A stretch of 51,995 nucleotides of DNA from an uncultured Marvinbryantia sp. (GCA_934394985.1 CAKRRF010000018.1:1-51995); one strand, 5' to 3'; shown: positions 1 through 9,286, numbered from the stretch's first letter. Made by a program: numbers and translations. Notes: generated by a model from the sequence alone, not told the origin.

Positions 1-103
1 AGTCAGTAAAGATTTTCTGTAAGATATTCATAAGAGTATTATGAAGGAAAATGAAGCAAAAAGAAACCCCCTATCCCATCAAGATTGAGGGACAGGGGAG
101 TTG

Positions 104-127
104 AAGTGTCGAAGACACTTTTTTATT
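104..127 (+). terminator. Rho-independent terminator of an upstream gene
   Basis: A 7-bp perfect stem AAGTGTC/GACACTT with a GAA loop is followed by a run of T. It probably ends a gene lying left of the window. A second imperfect stem (CCCCTATCCC with GGGACAGGGG, about 67-98) lies just before it. Confidence 0.65.
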
Positions 128-173
128 GAAACAGGCAAGTAGGGAAGCGGATTGCGAATATCCGTTTTACTGC

Positions 174-202
174 TTTACAATAAACTGAGAAAATCAGATA
201 AC
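174..202 (+). promoter_or_regulatory. possible sigma-A promoter of the first sigma-factor operon
   Basis: TTTACA (174-179), a 17-nt spacer and GATAAC (197-202) lie about 65 nt before the start codon. The -10 is weak. I could not find a convincing ECF-type autoregulatory promoter here. Confidence 0.35.
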
Positions 203-265
203 AGGGGATATTTTGCGTATTCGAACGTCTAATGGATGAAAACAAAAACAAGGAGGTGCATGTCG

Positions 266-754
266 GTGACAAAAGAACAACTGGGAGAGCTGATTCTGGA
301 ATCTCAGCATCAGATGTATGCCACGGCAAAATCCATATTGAAGGATGATCACGACTGCGCAGACGCCATTCAGGAGACCATTGTGAAAGCTTTTACGAAG
401 CTGGATACTCTGAGAAAAGAACGTTATGCAAAAACCTGGCTGATGCGGATACTGATGAACGAGTGCTATAACATCTGTCGAAAATCTGAAAAGATTTTAC
501 CCATAGATCAGTATATTGAGCAGATGGAGGTGTCACAAAAAACAGAGACAGACTATGGAGATCTGTATGAAGCAGTCAATGATCTGCGAGAGGAACTTCG
601 TATACCGGTCGTGCTGTATTATGTGGAAGACTTCAGCTGCAGGGAGATTGCAGAGATTCTGGGAATTTCGGAAGGAGCGGTACAGAAACGTCTTGACAGA
701 GCCAGAAAGAGGATGAAAAGTAGATTAGAAAATAAGGAGGCGGCAGGCAGATGA
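266..754 (+). CDS. ECF-family RNA polymerase sigma factor
   Basis: About 162 aa. Sigma-70 region 2 is seen near the N-terminus (DCADAIQETIVKAF, then a Trp-Leu-Met-Arg-Ile segment) and region 4 helix-turn-helix near the C-terminus (FSCREIAEILGISEGAVQKR). It would direct RNA polymerase to a small stress or envelope regulon. The frame is open from ATG 236, but AGGAGG at 251-256 fits GTG 266 (9-nt spacing) better; ATG 260 is only 3 nt away from it. The stop overlaps the next start as ATGA, so it is translationally coupled to a membrane anti-sigma-like protein. The stimulus is unknown. Confidence 0.88.
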   Translation: MTKEQLGELILESQHQMYATAKSILKDDHDCADAIQETIVKAFTKLDTLRKERYAKTWLMRILMNECYNICRKSEKILPIDQYIEQMEVSQKTETDYGDLYEAVNDLREELRIPVVLYYVEDFSCREIAEILGISEGAVQKRLDRARKRMKSRLENKEAAGR

Positions 755-2235
755 GATTAGAAGATTTAAAAGATCAGTATCCGAAAACACCGGATTTTAT
801 CAGTAAGATGATTGAGAAAGAAGTAGAAAAACAGATCCATACACAAGATACAGGCAACCAGAGAGGAAAGAAAAAACAGGTATGGACGCTGGGACGTACC
901 GCTACAGCGGCAGCAGTTGCCTGTGTGCTGATCGGAACAGGAGCTTACGCAGCAGTAAATGCATATCGGGATTATCATATGAAGATGGAACAGCAGGGAA
1001 ATTATCGTGTGGTGACCGGATTGACAGCGGAGACAGAAGAACAGACAACAGAAACGAAGGGACTGCCAGATCAGATTGCAGAGGTAAAAGTGGAAACATC
1101 TTATATTCCGGAAGGTATGGAATGGAAAGATGAACGACATCTGGATGATACAAATACAGAAAATAAAGGTGGATTTTCTTTTGAAAGTGTATTGATCGGA
1201 GATGGTAATCTGGAGGAAGGGCTGACAGATACCAGTGTGGAAGAAAGTGAACAGACTACATTCGGGGAGCATGAGGGTGTTTATCTGAAGTATCATAGTG
1301 TACGGACAGATACTCATTTTAACCAGAGAATATATCTGCTCTGTCCGGAAGTATCCAGAGTGTTGATTATCTATATCGGAAGTGATGTGTCCAAAGAAGA
1401 GGCATATAAAGTGGCAGAAGGCGTTAAGCTTACAGAAACCGGTGAGATGGTCAGCACTGCGGAAATGTGGAACTGGAATGACTTTATACAAAATGCAAAA
1501 GGGGAATTTACAGAAGAAGATAAAACTGATATTATGCCATATAGCACGGTAGTACCGGCAGATCAACTGCATATTTATGCTATGGGAGAAGAAATATATA
1601 AGGAACAGGCATTTACTGAGGAAGAGAAAAAAGTGAGCTTGCGAGTAGACAGCCTGCAGGTATCAGATGATTTCTCACTTTTAAATGAATCCTATATTCC
1701 GGATGAATGGAAAGACCGACTGGACGAAAATGGAAAACTGAAAGATAATGACGCATCTTATGTGAAACGAGGTGACGGTGTGAACACGCTGGATGAAGTA
1801 GTTCGAACAGAGAGTTTTCCGGCAAAGCTAGTGTATGCTACGCTGACCGTCACGAACCATAGTGACCAGGAAATAGAAGATATCCTCTATTATATCAAGA
1901 TGTCTCTGCTGACTCAGACAGATGATGGATATCAGGAATATCATTATATGGAGCAGTCAGGAGAAGATTATGATTATGTAGAATGGAACAGTGGATTGTC
2001 TCTTGATGGTGGAATGGGATACTATGACAATCAGAATGGAATCGGAAAGAATCACATTTCCAGTCTGGCAGCAGGCGAAAGTACGCAGGTGAATGTGGCA
2101 TGGATTGTCAATGAAGATGATCTGAACAACATGTATCTGGAAGTATCGGGATTTGGAGCAAGTTTGACCGGACCTAATGCAGATCTGGCTCAGCTGGTGG
2201 ATGTAAGACAGCAAGATAATAATAGAAAAAAATGA
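751..2235 (+). CDS. membrane-anchored anti-sigma-like protein
   Basis: 494 aa. A short charged cytosolic N-terminus (about 1-45) precedes one transmembrane segment (about 48-70, RTATAAAVACVLIGTGAYAA) and a large acidic extracytoplasmic part of about 420 aa. This layout, plus the ATGA overlap with the ECF sigma gene, indicates a sigma-sequestering anti-sigma factor whose outer domain senses a signal. The outer domain resembles DUF4179/DUF4367-type domains of clostridial anti-sigma factors, but I cannot confirm the family. No zinc-binding H-x3-C-x2-C motif of classical ZAS anti-sigma factors is seen. Confidence 0.7.
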   Translation: MRLEDLKDQYPKTPDFISKMIEKEVEKQIHTQDTGNQRGKKKQVWTLGRTATAAAVACVLIGTGAYAAVNAYRDYHMKMEQQGNYRVVTGLTAETEEQTTETKGLPDQIAEVKVETSYIPEGMEWKDERHLDDTNTENKGGFSFESVLIGDGNLEEGLTDTSVEESEQTTFGEHEGVYLKYHSVRTDTHFNQRIYLLCPEVSRVLIIYIGSDVSKEEAYKVAEGVKLTETGEMVSTAEMWNWNDFIQNAKGEFTEEDKTDIMPYSTVVPADQLHIYAMGEEIYKEQAFTEEEKKVSLRVDSLQVSDDFSLLNESYIPDEWKDRLDENGKLKDNDASYVKRGDGVNTLDEVVRTESFPAKLVYATLTVTNHSDQEIEDILYYIKMSLLTQTDDGYQEYHYMEQSGEDYDYVEWNSGLSLDGGMGYYDNQNGIGKNHISSLAAGESTQVNVAWIVNEDDLNNMYLEVSGFGASLTGPNADLAQLVDVRQQDNNRKK

Positions 2236-2245
2236 AACAAAAGAT

Positions 2246-2365
2246 ATGAAAAACTCGACCACTCGGCCGGGCGCAGGTTTTAAAGGAATAAGCAAAGTGG
2301 GAGAAAATCCATTACCAGTGAATGAAGGTGGGTATGGAAAGCCTTTTGGAAAAGGAGAAAGTTGA
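2246..2365 (+). CDS. possible 39-aa glycine-rich small ORF
   Basis: An ATG-initiated ORF in a different frame from the anti-sigma gene encodes a basic, Gly/Pro-rich peptide (contains RPGAGFKGISKVGENPLPV). No good ribosome binding site precedes ATG 2246, so translation is doubtful. It may be a remnant of a longer gene or a chance ORF. It fills the gap between the anti-sigma gene and the decayed gene at 2376. Confidence 0.2.
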   Translation: MKNSTTRPGAGFKGISKVGENPLPVNEGGYGKPFGKGES

Positions 2366-2375
2366 GGGATAGTAG

Positions 2376-2712
2376 ATGAATAATGAAGAGATTATATTTG
2401 CCGGAATATTTTTCTTTATGGGACTAATATTTCAGGATGTTCCGATCATATTGAAATACTTGAGAAAAAGACGATCAGAACGCTGCACCTCAATGACCAC
2501 AGCAACAATTACCGGCTATGTGTGCCGCAGTGATGACTCATCCACTACCTATGTTCCGGTATACCATTATTGGGCTAATGGGCAGGAATATGAAAAAGTA
2601 TGAAAATTTTTGTGCTGCGCTCTCCAATAGGAAAGAAAGCTATCATTATACAGAATCTTACGACAATGTTGTTCTGACTGGACTGGTAGGATTGTATGAG
2701 ATCTGTTGAAGA
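2376..2712 (+). pseudogene. decayed small membrane protein (DUF3592-like)
   Basis: The first 75 codons give an N-terminal membrane helix (IIFAGIFFFMGLIFQDV), a basic segment, then a beta-rich stretch ending VYHYWANGQEYEKV before a stop at 2601-2603. Typical DUF3592 proteins continue with an isoglycine-rich turn and a YYNP-like motif. Here the following 100 bases encode similar fragments in the other two frames (for example IGKK, then ESYHYTESYDNVVLTGLVGLYEI), indicating at least two indels. The family call rests on pattern memory and is moderate. Confidence 0.5.
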
Positions 2713-2778
2713 TGAAATTCAGAGATCTTGGAATCAGGGTAGTGTATAAGATAGAGCGTGTGGAAAAGAACATGAAGT

Positions 2779-2828
2779 AAAAAGGAATTTGAATCGGGAT
2801 ATATTTTCCTGATTCAAATTCCTTTTTT
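2779..2828. terminator. strong bidirectional terminator
   Basis: A perfect stem of about 17 bp, AAAAAGGAATTTGAATC with its complement GATTCAAATTCCTTTTT, encloses a 15-nt loop; A-run on the left and T-run on the right. It isolates the sigma/anti-sigma block from the export operon. Confidence 0.85.
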
Positions 2829-2973
2829 GATATTGTATCACTGACACTGACGATGAAATAAGCAAGCAGTTGCATCGTTTAATATGCTCTTTTTAGGTAT
2901 ATTTTAGTTTCTTTTTAGGTAGCTTTAAGGCTTGAAAACAGTTCACATTTTTTTAAAATTTATCCGTATTTTT

Positions 2974-3010
2974 GTTTAAATTCAGTTTAAATTTCTCCTT
3001 TACTATAAAG
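2974..3010 (+). promoter_or_regulatory. export-operon promoter with tandem direct repeats
   Basis: GTTTAAATTC at 2974 and GTTTAAATTT at 2985 are direct repeats with an 11-bp period, just upstream of a TACTATAAAG -10-like sequence (3001-3010). Direct repeats one helical turn apart in the -35 region are typical of OmpR/VanR-type response-regulator sites. No regulator gene is adjacent. The 2829-3112 stretch is otherwise AT-rich with nothing coding that I recognise. Confidence 0.45.
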
Positions 3011-3112
3011 AGCAATTTCAAAATGTCCGGTCCTAAAAGCAGGCATGTGATATTACATTAAAAAATGACCGGCATCATGACGATAGTATAGAAAGTAGCA
3101 GGAGTATATAGT

Positions 3113-5446
3113 ATGAAGAAAAAAGAAGCAATGAAGAAATGTACGGGATTGTTTTTGGCAGCTGCAGCGATGACGATACAGGTATCAGGAAACTGGATCG
3201 TCAGTGCGTCTGACATTCCGGAATACGCAGGGACAACACAGATCAGTACCAGGGAAGTCTATCCATCGGTGGATACTTCGGCAGTAGAACTGGAAGTGGA
3301 GGAAATCTACGCAGAAGAAGGAAGTCAGCTGAAGAAGGGAGATCCGATTTTGAAGTTGACAGAAGAGAGCTATCAGGAAGCATTGGCCTATTATGAAGCG
3401 GCCATCATCAAAGCAGAAGGTACACTGACGGATACACAGTTGGAATACGATCAGGGAGTGCTGGAGGAAAAATATACCTTTGAAACAGCAGAAGCAGATG
3501 CGGAAAATGCAGAATATATCAGGAACTATCAGACCAGTGAAGTGGAAGATGCACTGACCGATCATGAAGAGATGTTAAGTGAGATCGATGATCGAATTAC
3601 GGAACTGGAAGAAGGAATCTCAAATGGCAGCTATGATGCTTCTGGAACTACGACATCTGGTGCAGCCTCTTTGAGTGGAAGCGGTACATCCGGATCCGGA
3701 CAAAAAAAGAACAGCAACACAAAAAAGCAGAGTGAGACGGAATCTGAGATGAATACAGAAGCAGGTCAGTCAGGCGAAACTGAGAGTGGAAGTACAGAAA
3801 CAGACCAGCCAGATGAAATAGAGAGCGGAAGTACAGAAGCAGGACAGCCAAGTGAAACAGAGAACGGAAGTACAGAAGCAGGACAGCCAAGTGAAACAGA
3901 GAACGGAAGTACAGAAGCAGGACAGCCAGGTGAAACAGAGAGTGGAAGTACAGAAGCAGGACAGCCAGGTGAAACAGAGAGTGGAAGTACGGAAGAACTT
4001 CGTCAGGAACTGACTACGAAGATGAGTGAGGCAGAGACTTTGGCACAGACGTTGACAGAAAAACTGAAATCTGCCATGGAGCAGACGGATACAGAAAATG
4101 TGGACAGCAATGCATACACGGTATATACAGAACAGTTAAAAAATATGCTGGAACAGCTGGAGGCAGATATTGAGAGTCAGAAAAAAGTAGAGAGCATTTT
4201 GGAACAGTATGATTTTTCTTCAGAGGACGCCAGTCAGGTGACCCTGTCCGCATCCATTACAGGAGATGAGAATGTGCTGAGTTCGCTGAAAGAGGTTCAG
4301 GAGAAAATGACGAAGTATCAGACGCTGATCAATACGGTTATGAATCTGTGGAGTACGGATAGCAGTACAGTTTTGGCAGACAGTGAATTGCTGAGCGGGA
4401 TGAGTGAGTATCTGAGCAAACAGGCTGAAATCAATGAATTAGCCGTAACGTTACTGGAGCAGTATGAAAGTACAATTCAGGAACTGAAAAGTGAGGAAAC
4501 CACTGGAAGTGAAGAGGAAAAAGTACAGCCGGGTGGAACTTCAAACGAAACGACAGACAGTGCCGATGGTGCAGGTAGCATGCCGGGCGGTGTCTCCGGC
4601 AGCGCAGGAAGCATGGGCGCAGGTGCAGCAGGAAATGCATCGGGAGAATCGGGCGAGGACAGAGAGACATCTGGCGGCGAACAGGGAACGGAAACAGGCC
4701 TGTCAGGACAAAATGCTCAGTCGTCACTGTCAGACGAGGATATTTCTCTGCTGGGAGATACCTATGACCTGACCAGTGTGAAGCAGCTTCTTTCCAGAGA
4801 ACCGTCTGACAGCGACGATGCGCAGGATTTAATAGATGAACTGCAGGATGGCAGAGAGACGACAGAACTGCAATATGAGGAATTACAGAGAAAGAAGAAA
4901 ATTTTTGAACTGGAGATTCAGCATACTTATGATACTGCTGTGATTGCCGGAAAGCTGGCGGAACTGACCTATCAGGAGAACCTGTCAGATTGGGAAGAAA
5001 CACTGGCGGAAGCCAGACAGAATAAGGCAGAGCTGGAGACACAGAAAGCACTGTTGGACGCTATGACGGATGGAATAATTGTCGCAGACCGAGATGGAAC
5101 GGCAGCATCCATTTCTTATGAAGCAGAAGAACTGTTAAGCAGTGAGATACCGATAGTCAGTTATTATGATACCGATACGGTGAGTATTGTCCTGGAGGTG
5201 CCGCAGGAAGAAATTGCCAGCCTGTCGGTGGGAGATACGGCAGAAGTTACGCTGGCAGGAGTCGGAAGAATGGAAGGAACGCTGACAGAGAAATCGCTGG
5301 AACCGGAGGATGGAACATCCCGGACAACGGTAAATTATACGGCGACTGTCAGCTTGGATAACGCAGATGGAAGATTAAGTGACGGATTATCGGCAACTGT
5401 GACATTTGCCCAGAAGGAAAAGACTAAGAAGGAGACTGCGAAATGA
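3113..5446 (+). CDS. HlyD/MacA-like export adaptor with low-complexity repeats
   Basis: 777 aa with a signal peptide (about 1-33) and no other membrane segment. The first half of a lipoyl-like barrel-sandwich domain is at about 58-82 (VEEIYAEEGSQLKKGDPILKL). Helical hairpin segments flank two low-complexity blocks: residues about 178-298, which includes 13-aa repeats GSTEAGQPxETEx, and about 462-542 (Gly/Ser rich). The second barrel half is near 652-685, followed by a beta-barrel domain. It should bridge the permease outside the membrane. It overlaps the next gene by ATGA. It is much longer than usual adaptors (about 400 aa). Substrate unknown. Confidence 0.75.
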   Translation: MKKKEAMKKCTGLFLAAAAMTIQVSGNWIVSASDIPEYAGTTQISTREVYPSVDTSAVELEVEEIYAEEGSQLKKGDPILKLTEESYQEALAYYEAAIIKAEGTLTDTQLEYDQGVLEEKYTFETAEADAENAEYIRNYQTSEVEDALTDHEEMLSEIDDRITELEEGISNGSYDASGTTTSGAASLSGSGTSGSGQKKNSNTKKQSETESEMNTEAGQSGETESGSTETDQPDEIESGSTEAGQPSETENGSTEAGQPSETENGSTEAGQPGETESGSTEAGQPGETESGSTEELRQELTTKMSEAETLAQTLTEKLKSAMEQTDTENVDSNAYTVYTEQLKNMLEQLEADIESQKKVESILEQYDFSSEDASQVTLSASITGDENVLSSLKEVQEKMTKYQTLINTVMNLWSTDSSTVLADSELLSGMSEYLSKQAEINELAVTLLEQYESTIQELKSEETTGSEEEKVQPGGTSNETTDSADGAGSMPGGVSGSAGSMGAGAAGNASGESGEDRETSGGEQGTETGLSGQNAQSSLSDEDISLLGDTYDLTSVKQLLSREPSDSDDAQDLIDELQDGRETTELQYEELQRKKKIFELEIQHTYDTAVIAGKLAELTYQENLSDWEETLAEARQNKAELETQKALLDAMTDGIIVADRDGTAASISYEAEELLSSEIPIVSYYDTDTVSIVLEVPQEEIASLSVGDTAEVTLAGVGRMEGTLTEKSLEPEDGTSRTTVNYTATVSLDNADGRLSDGLSATVTFAQKEKTKKETAK
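3788..3994 (+). repeat. 39-bp in-frame tandem repeats
   Basis: Six starts of GGAAGTACAGAA at 3788, 3827, 3866, 3905, 3944 and 3983, an exact 39-bp period encoding GSTEAGQPSETEN-like 13-mers. Central copies are nearly identical, so copy number is likely to vary by slippage. Confidence 0.9.
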
Positions 5447-7056
5447 ATAAAAACAGAAAAATAATAAAAAAACTGGTACCGCTGGCTGTAGCGGTGGTGG
5501 TGGTAGGCGCTGGGGCGGGCTGGAAGCTGAGCCGGATACAAAGTGTTTCTGCCACCACGGATTCCGCATATGAGACGGAAAGTGTGAGAAAAGGAACGGT
5601 TTCTTCCGGAATCAGTGAAAGCGGAACAGTGACCTATGGTACTACGGAGCAGACATTTTCAGTGGCAGAGATTACAGAAGTATCGACGTCTTCTTCTGAC
5701 AGTGATTCAGATAACTCAGATACCGGAAGCAGTACACAGAGTACTGCTTCACCAACCACAGGTGGAAATACTTCCGGAGGCGGTGCCGGTGCTGCAAATA
5801 TGACCTCCATGCAAGGTGGAGCCAGCATGTCACAGAATGGAAATCAGAGCAGCAGCCAGACATCTGCTCAGAACAGTTCTGGCAGCGGTTCATCAGATTC
5901 GGGTACCGCATTGATCGTAGAAGAAGTCTATGCGGCCACCGGTCAGGTAGTTTCGGAAGGAGATCCGATCTTAAAGATCACAGATGACAGTATTGCAGAA
6001 TATCAGTCGCAGCTAGAGGCAGCGGTAGAGACAGCACAGCTGAATGTAAAACAGGAAGAGATCAATGCGGAAAGCAAAAAGTCAGAGGCAGATTATACTT
6101 ATCAGATGTATCTGGCAGAAGGAGAAACGGCAGAAGAAACCTGTCAGGCCACGATCACCAGCCTGGAAAAAACAGTGTCAGATCTGGAGGAAGACCTGGA
6201 AGAAGCACAGGATGATGTGGATACTTATCAGTACTACGTGGGTTGTGGCTATGATTATGACGATGAGCTGGAAGAAGCGCAGGATACTTATCATACGATA
6301 GAGTCAAATCTTCAGATTGCAAAAAATAATCTGACAACTCAGTCAATTGAGGCAAAGCAGACCTGCGAAAGTGCACTGACAAATTATAAATATGCCGATC
6401 AGCTTTACGAGATCGACACCAATGGCCTGGAAGATGATCTGGATGATGCAAAAGAGACTCTGGAGGAGGCAGAGGAAGCACTGACTGATTTCCAGGAGCA
6501 GATCGGGGATGGAATCGTCTATGCGGCCACAACAGGAACCGTAACGGAGGTGGCCTATGAAGCTGGGGATGAGATTTCTAATGATACAACGATTGTGACT
6601 TATACTGACCCGAAAAATGTAACGATGACGGTGTCTGTATCACAGGATGATATTGCCCGTGTGTCTGTAGGGGAAGAAGCATCCATCAGTCTGACCGCAT
6701 ACCCGGATGAGACATTCTCCGGTACGGTGTCAGGAATTGCCACATCAGCGACAGCAGGATCTGCTACGGTCAATTATGATGTCACAGTACTGTTTTCAGG
6801 AGATATCAGTAAAGTATATTCGGGCATGACAGGGGAGGCTGCTTTTGCAGGAAAGACGATCAGCGACACGCTGTATATTTCCAGTCAGGCGGTGCTGCAG
6901 GATGGGGACAGATCCTATGTAAAGGTGCTGGAAGAGGATGGCAGCATCCGTGAGACAGACATCACGACCGGGTATTCGAATGGAAAAATCGTAGCGGTGG
7001 AATCCGGGCTGGAAGAAGGTGAGAAAGTACTGATAGAAAGCCAGGTGGAATCATGA
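5443..7056 (+). CDS. MacA-like export adaptor (efflux periplasmic-adaptor type)
   Basis: 537 aa. An N-terminal membrane anchor (about 8-27, KLVPLAVAVVVVGAGAGWKL) is followed by a first beta strand block, a Ser/Gly/Asn/Gln-rich insert (about 82-153), the first lipoyl-like half (about 155-183), a long coiled-coil hairpin (about 184-350), the second lipoyl half (GTVTEVAYEAGDEI, about 362-376), a beta-barrel and a membrane-proximal C-terminal domain. It is coupled by ATGA to genes on both sides. Two different adaptors in one operon suggest a heteromeric extracellular channel. Substrate unknown. Confidence 0.82.
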   Translation: MNKNRKIIKKLVPLAVAVVVVGAGAGWKLSRIQSVSATTDSAYETESVRKGTVSSGISESGTVTYGTTEQTFSVAEITEVSTSSSDSDSDNSDTGSSTQSTASPTTGGNTSGGGAGAANMTSMQGGASMSQNGNQSSSQTSAQNSSGSGSSDSGTALIVEEVYAATGQVVSEGDPILKITDDSIAEYQSQLEAAVETAQLNVKQEEINAESKKSEADYTYQMYLAEGETAEETCQATITSLEKTVSDLEEDLEEAQDDVDTYQYYVGCGYDYDDELEEAQDTYHTIESNLQIAKNNLTTQSIEAKQTCESALTNYKYADQLYEIDTNGLEDDLDDAKETLEEAEEALTDFQEQIGDGIVYAATTGTVTEVAYEAGDEISNDTTIVTYTDPKNVTMTVSVSQDDIARVSVGEEASISLTAYPDETFSGTVSGIATSATAGSATVNYDVTVLFSGDISKVYSGMTGEAAFAGKTISDTLYISSQAVLQDGDRSYVKVLEEDGSIRETDITTGYSNGKIVAVESGLEEGEKVLIESQVES

Positions 7057-8599
7057 GAGTATCAGAACTTTTCAGGTTGGTATGGCTGAATATCAACCAG
7101 AATAAATTTAAATCGGTGATGACTTCGATCGGTATTGTGGCAGGCGCAGCTACTATTGTAATGGTAATTGGAGTTGGCCGGGGAGGCCAGATGGATATTG
7201 CGGATCAGTTTGCGGAACTGAATGCAGGTGCCATAGATGTCAGTTACGAATATGCAGGAGAGGAAACAAGCGTTGGTAAGATCGGAGGCTTTTCTTTTGG
7301 CGGCATGATGAATGGCAACTATTCTGGTGCACCACAGAATCCAGAAGGCGAAGAGTTCCAGAGGCCGGAAGGAACAAATGACAGCCAGGGAAGTGATGTG
7401 GATGCGCCACAGAGGCCGGAGGCGAATGACAGTCAGAGAAGTGATGTGGATGCGCCACAGAGACCGGAGGCGAATGACAGCCAGGAAAGTGATGGAGGTA
7501 CGCCACAGAAAACGGATGGAGAAGAGTCCCAGAGACCTGAGGAAGCGGGAGACAGTGATAAGATGGCATCGATACCAGATTCTGATAACAGTGAGGAAGA
7601 AGATGCAGAGCAGTCATCAAATGTGGAGCAGATTATTTTAAGTGCTTCTGATGTGGAAAATATTGAGACATCTGTGACAGGGATTACCGGAGCAACGATT
7701 TCCTATAGTAGCAGATCCGCTATAGAAGGTGGCAACCTGACCAGTGCACAGACCTATACAATAGCCGGAGTGTTTGAGAATTTTGCAGATATAGGAAAAC
7801 TCAGTCTCTCAGAAGGCTGTTTTCTGGATGAGACAGATAATGATCTCAGATCAAAAGTATGTGTGATCGGAGCCACTGTGGCAAAAGAAGTGTTTGGCAG
7901 CACAGAGGATGCAATTGACAGTACCGTTTATATTGATGATCGCAGCTATACTGTTATCGGTGTACTGGCAAGCAGTAGTAGTGTGGTGTCTGGAATCAGT
8001 CCGGATACTTCTGTTCTGGTTCCGTATCAGACAGGAATCAAGTATATCACCGGAGAAGAAATTGATCCGACGATTACGGTAATCGCAGAGGATGTGAATA
8101 CCCTGCAGTCGGTGATCAGCAATGTGAAGACAGTTCTGGAAGAAAGCTATCCAGATGCATCATTCACCTTTGAGGATTCCGGAAGCAAAATGAAAGCGGC
8201 TGAGGCCTCGAACCGGACACTGACGATGCTGTTGTCAGCCATGGCGGCTATTGTATTTCTGGTAGGTGGGATCGGTATTATGAATGTATTGTTTGTATCC
8301 GTTAAAGAGCGAACCAATGAGATCGGTATTTTAAAAGCAATAGGAACACCGCGGACAAACATTTTACTGGAGTTTCTGGCAGAATCGACAGCATCAGTCT
8401 GATTGGAGGAATTCTGGGTATAGCCATCAGTTTTGGGATCACACCGATTGTCAGTCATTTTCAGGTGAGGGTGGAAGTGAATGCGGCCGCATGCCTGGCA
8501 GCACTGGGATTTGCTGTGCTGACCGGAACGATGTTTGGAATTTATCCGGCCTGGAAGGCATCCAGACTGGAACCAGTGGAGGCGCTGAATGCGGAATAA
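7053..8599 (+). pseudogene. MacB/FtsX-type ABC permease, frameshifted near the C-terminus
   Basis: The open frame (449 codons, stop at 8400-8402) has TM1 (about 20-42, SVMTSIGIVAGAATIVMVIG), an acidic low-complexity insert (about 90-186) with 16-aa repeats, a MacB_PCD-like domain and the FtsX TM2 segment (MLLSAMAAIVFLVGGIGIMN) ending FLAESTASV. From about 8387 the -1 frame continues the family sequence (SISLIGGILGIAISFG, then GTMFGIYPAWKASRLEPVEAL) to TAA 8597-8599. A one-base loss near 8385-8387 would explain it; the intact protein would be about 515 aa. Without the last two TM helices the permease is probably non-functional, unless this is a sequence error or recoding. Confidence 0.8.
7380..7520 (+). 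repeat. 48-bp in-frame tandem repeats in the permease
   Basis: About three copies starting at 7380, 7428 and 7476 encode the 16-mer DSQRSDVDAPQRPEAN; the third is diverged. They sit in the outer loop after TM1. Confidence 0.85.
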
Positions 8600-8614
8600 A
8601 TAAAGAGGTGAAAC

Positions 8615-9286
8615 ATGAAAAAAATCATAGAAATCAAGGATATAAACAAATATTATTCGGTGGGATCTGAGAAGCTTCATGCACTGAAGGATGTGAATCT
8701 GGAAGTAGACGAAGGAGAATTCCTGGCCATTCTGGGGCCATCCGGTTCCGGGAAAAGTACACTGATGAATGTGATTGGCTGTATGGATAAACCAGATTCA
8801 GGCAGCTATCGACTGGCTGACTGTCAGATAGAACTGGCGTCAGAAAAAGAACTGACCCGGATTCGAAATGAAAAAATCGGATTCATTTTTCAGAGATATC
8901 ATTTGATTCAGACTTACAATGTTATGCAGAATATTATCATGCCCCTACTGGTGCGGGGGATGACGCGAAAAGAAGCCGAAGCAGGCTGTCTGGAAACCAT
9001 ACGGATGCTGGGATTGGAAGAACGTATGCATCATAAACCAAGAGAGCTGTCCGGTGGTCAGCAGCAGCGTGTGGCCATAGCCAGAGCTTTGGTGGGAGAG
9101 CCTGCCATACTGCTGGCTGATGAGCCCACCGGTGCACTGGATCAGTCCAGTGGGAAAGACGTATTAAAACTGTTTCACAGATTACATGAGATGGGAAATA
9201 CAATCGTTATGATTACGCATGATCTGAGTGTGGCACAGCATGCACAGAGAATCGTAAGGATCATAGATGGAAAATTGTCAGGCTGA
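8615..9286 (+). CDS. ABC transporter ATPase, MacB/LolD type
   Basis: 223 aa. Walker A GPSGSGKST (41-49), Q-loop near FQRYHLIQ, signature LSGGQQQRVAIARAL (about 144-158), Walker B ILLADEPTGALD and the switch His in MITHD. Length and the GALD D-loop are typical of the LolD/MacB/FtsE group, which works with FtsX-like permeases by mechanotransmission instead of importing. It lies 15 nt after the frameshifted permease, with RBS AAAGAGGTG. It appears intact although its permease partner is broken. Confidence 0.92.
   Translation: MKKIIEIKDINKYYSVGSEKLHALKDVNLEVDEGEFLAILGPSGSGKSTLMNVIGCMDKPDSGSYRLADCQIELASEKELTRIRNEKIGFIFQRYHLIQTYNVMQNIIMPLLVRGMTRKEAEAGCLETIRMLGLEERMHHKPRELSGGQQQRVAIARALVGEPAILLADEPTGALDQSSGKDVLKLFHRLHEMGNTIVMITHDLSVAQHAQRIVRIIDGKLSG

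Noticed and set aside
2255..2345. Degenerate cobalamin-riboswitch-like stretch (GGAATAAG, then GTGGGAGAAAATCC)
   Set aside because: Only fragments resemble the consensus, the conserved core and pairing are missing, and the downstream gene is a decayed membrane protein.
8380..8402. Programmed -1 ribosomal frameshift in the permease
   Set aside because: No X-XXY-YYZ heptamer and no obvious downstream pseudoknot; a point deletion is simpler.
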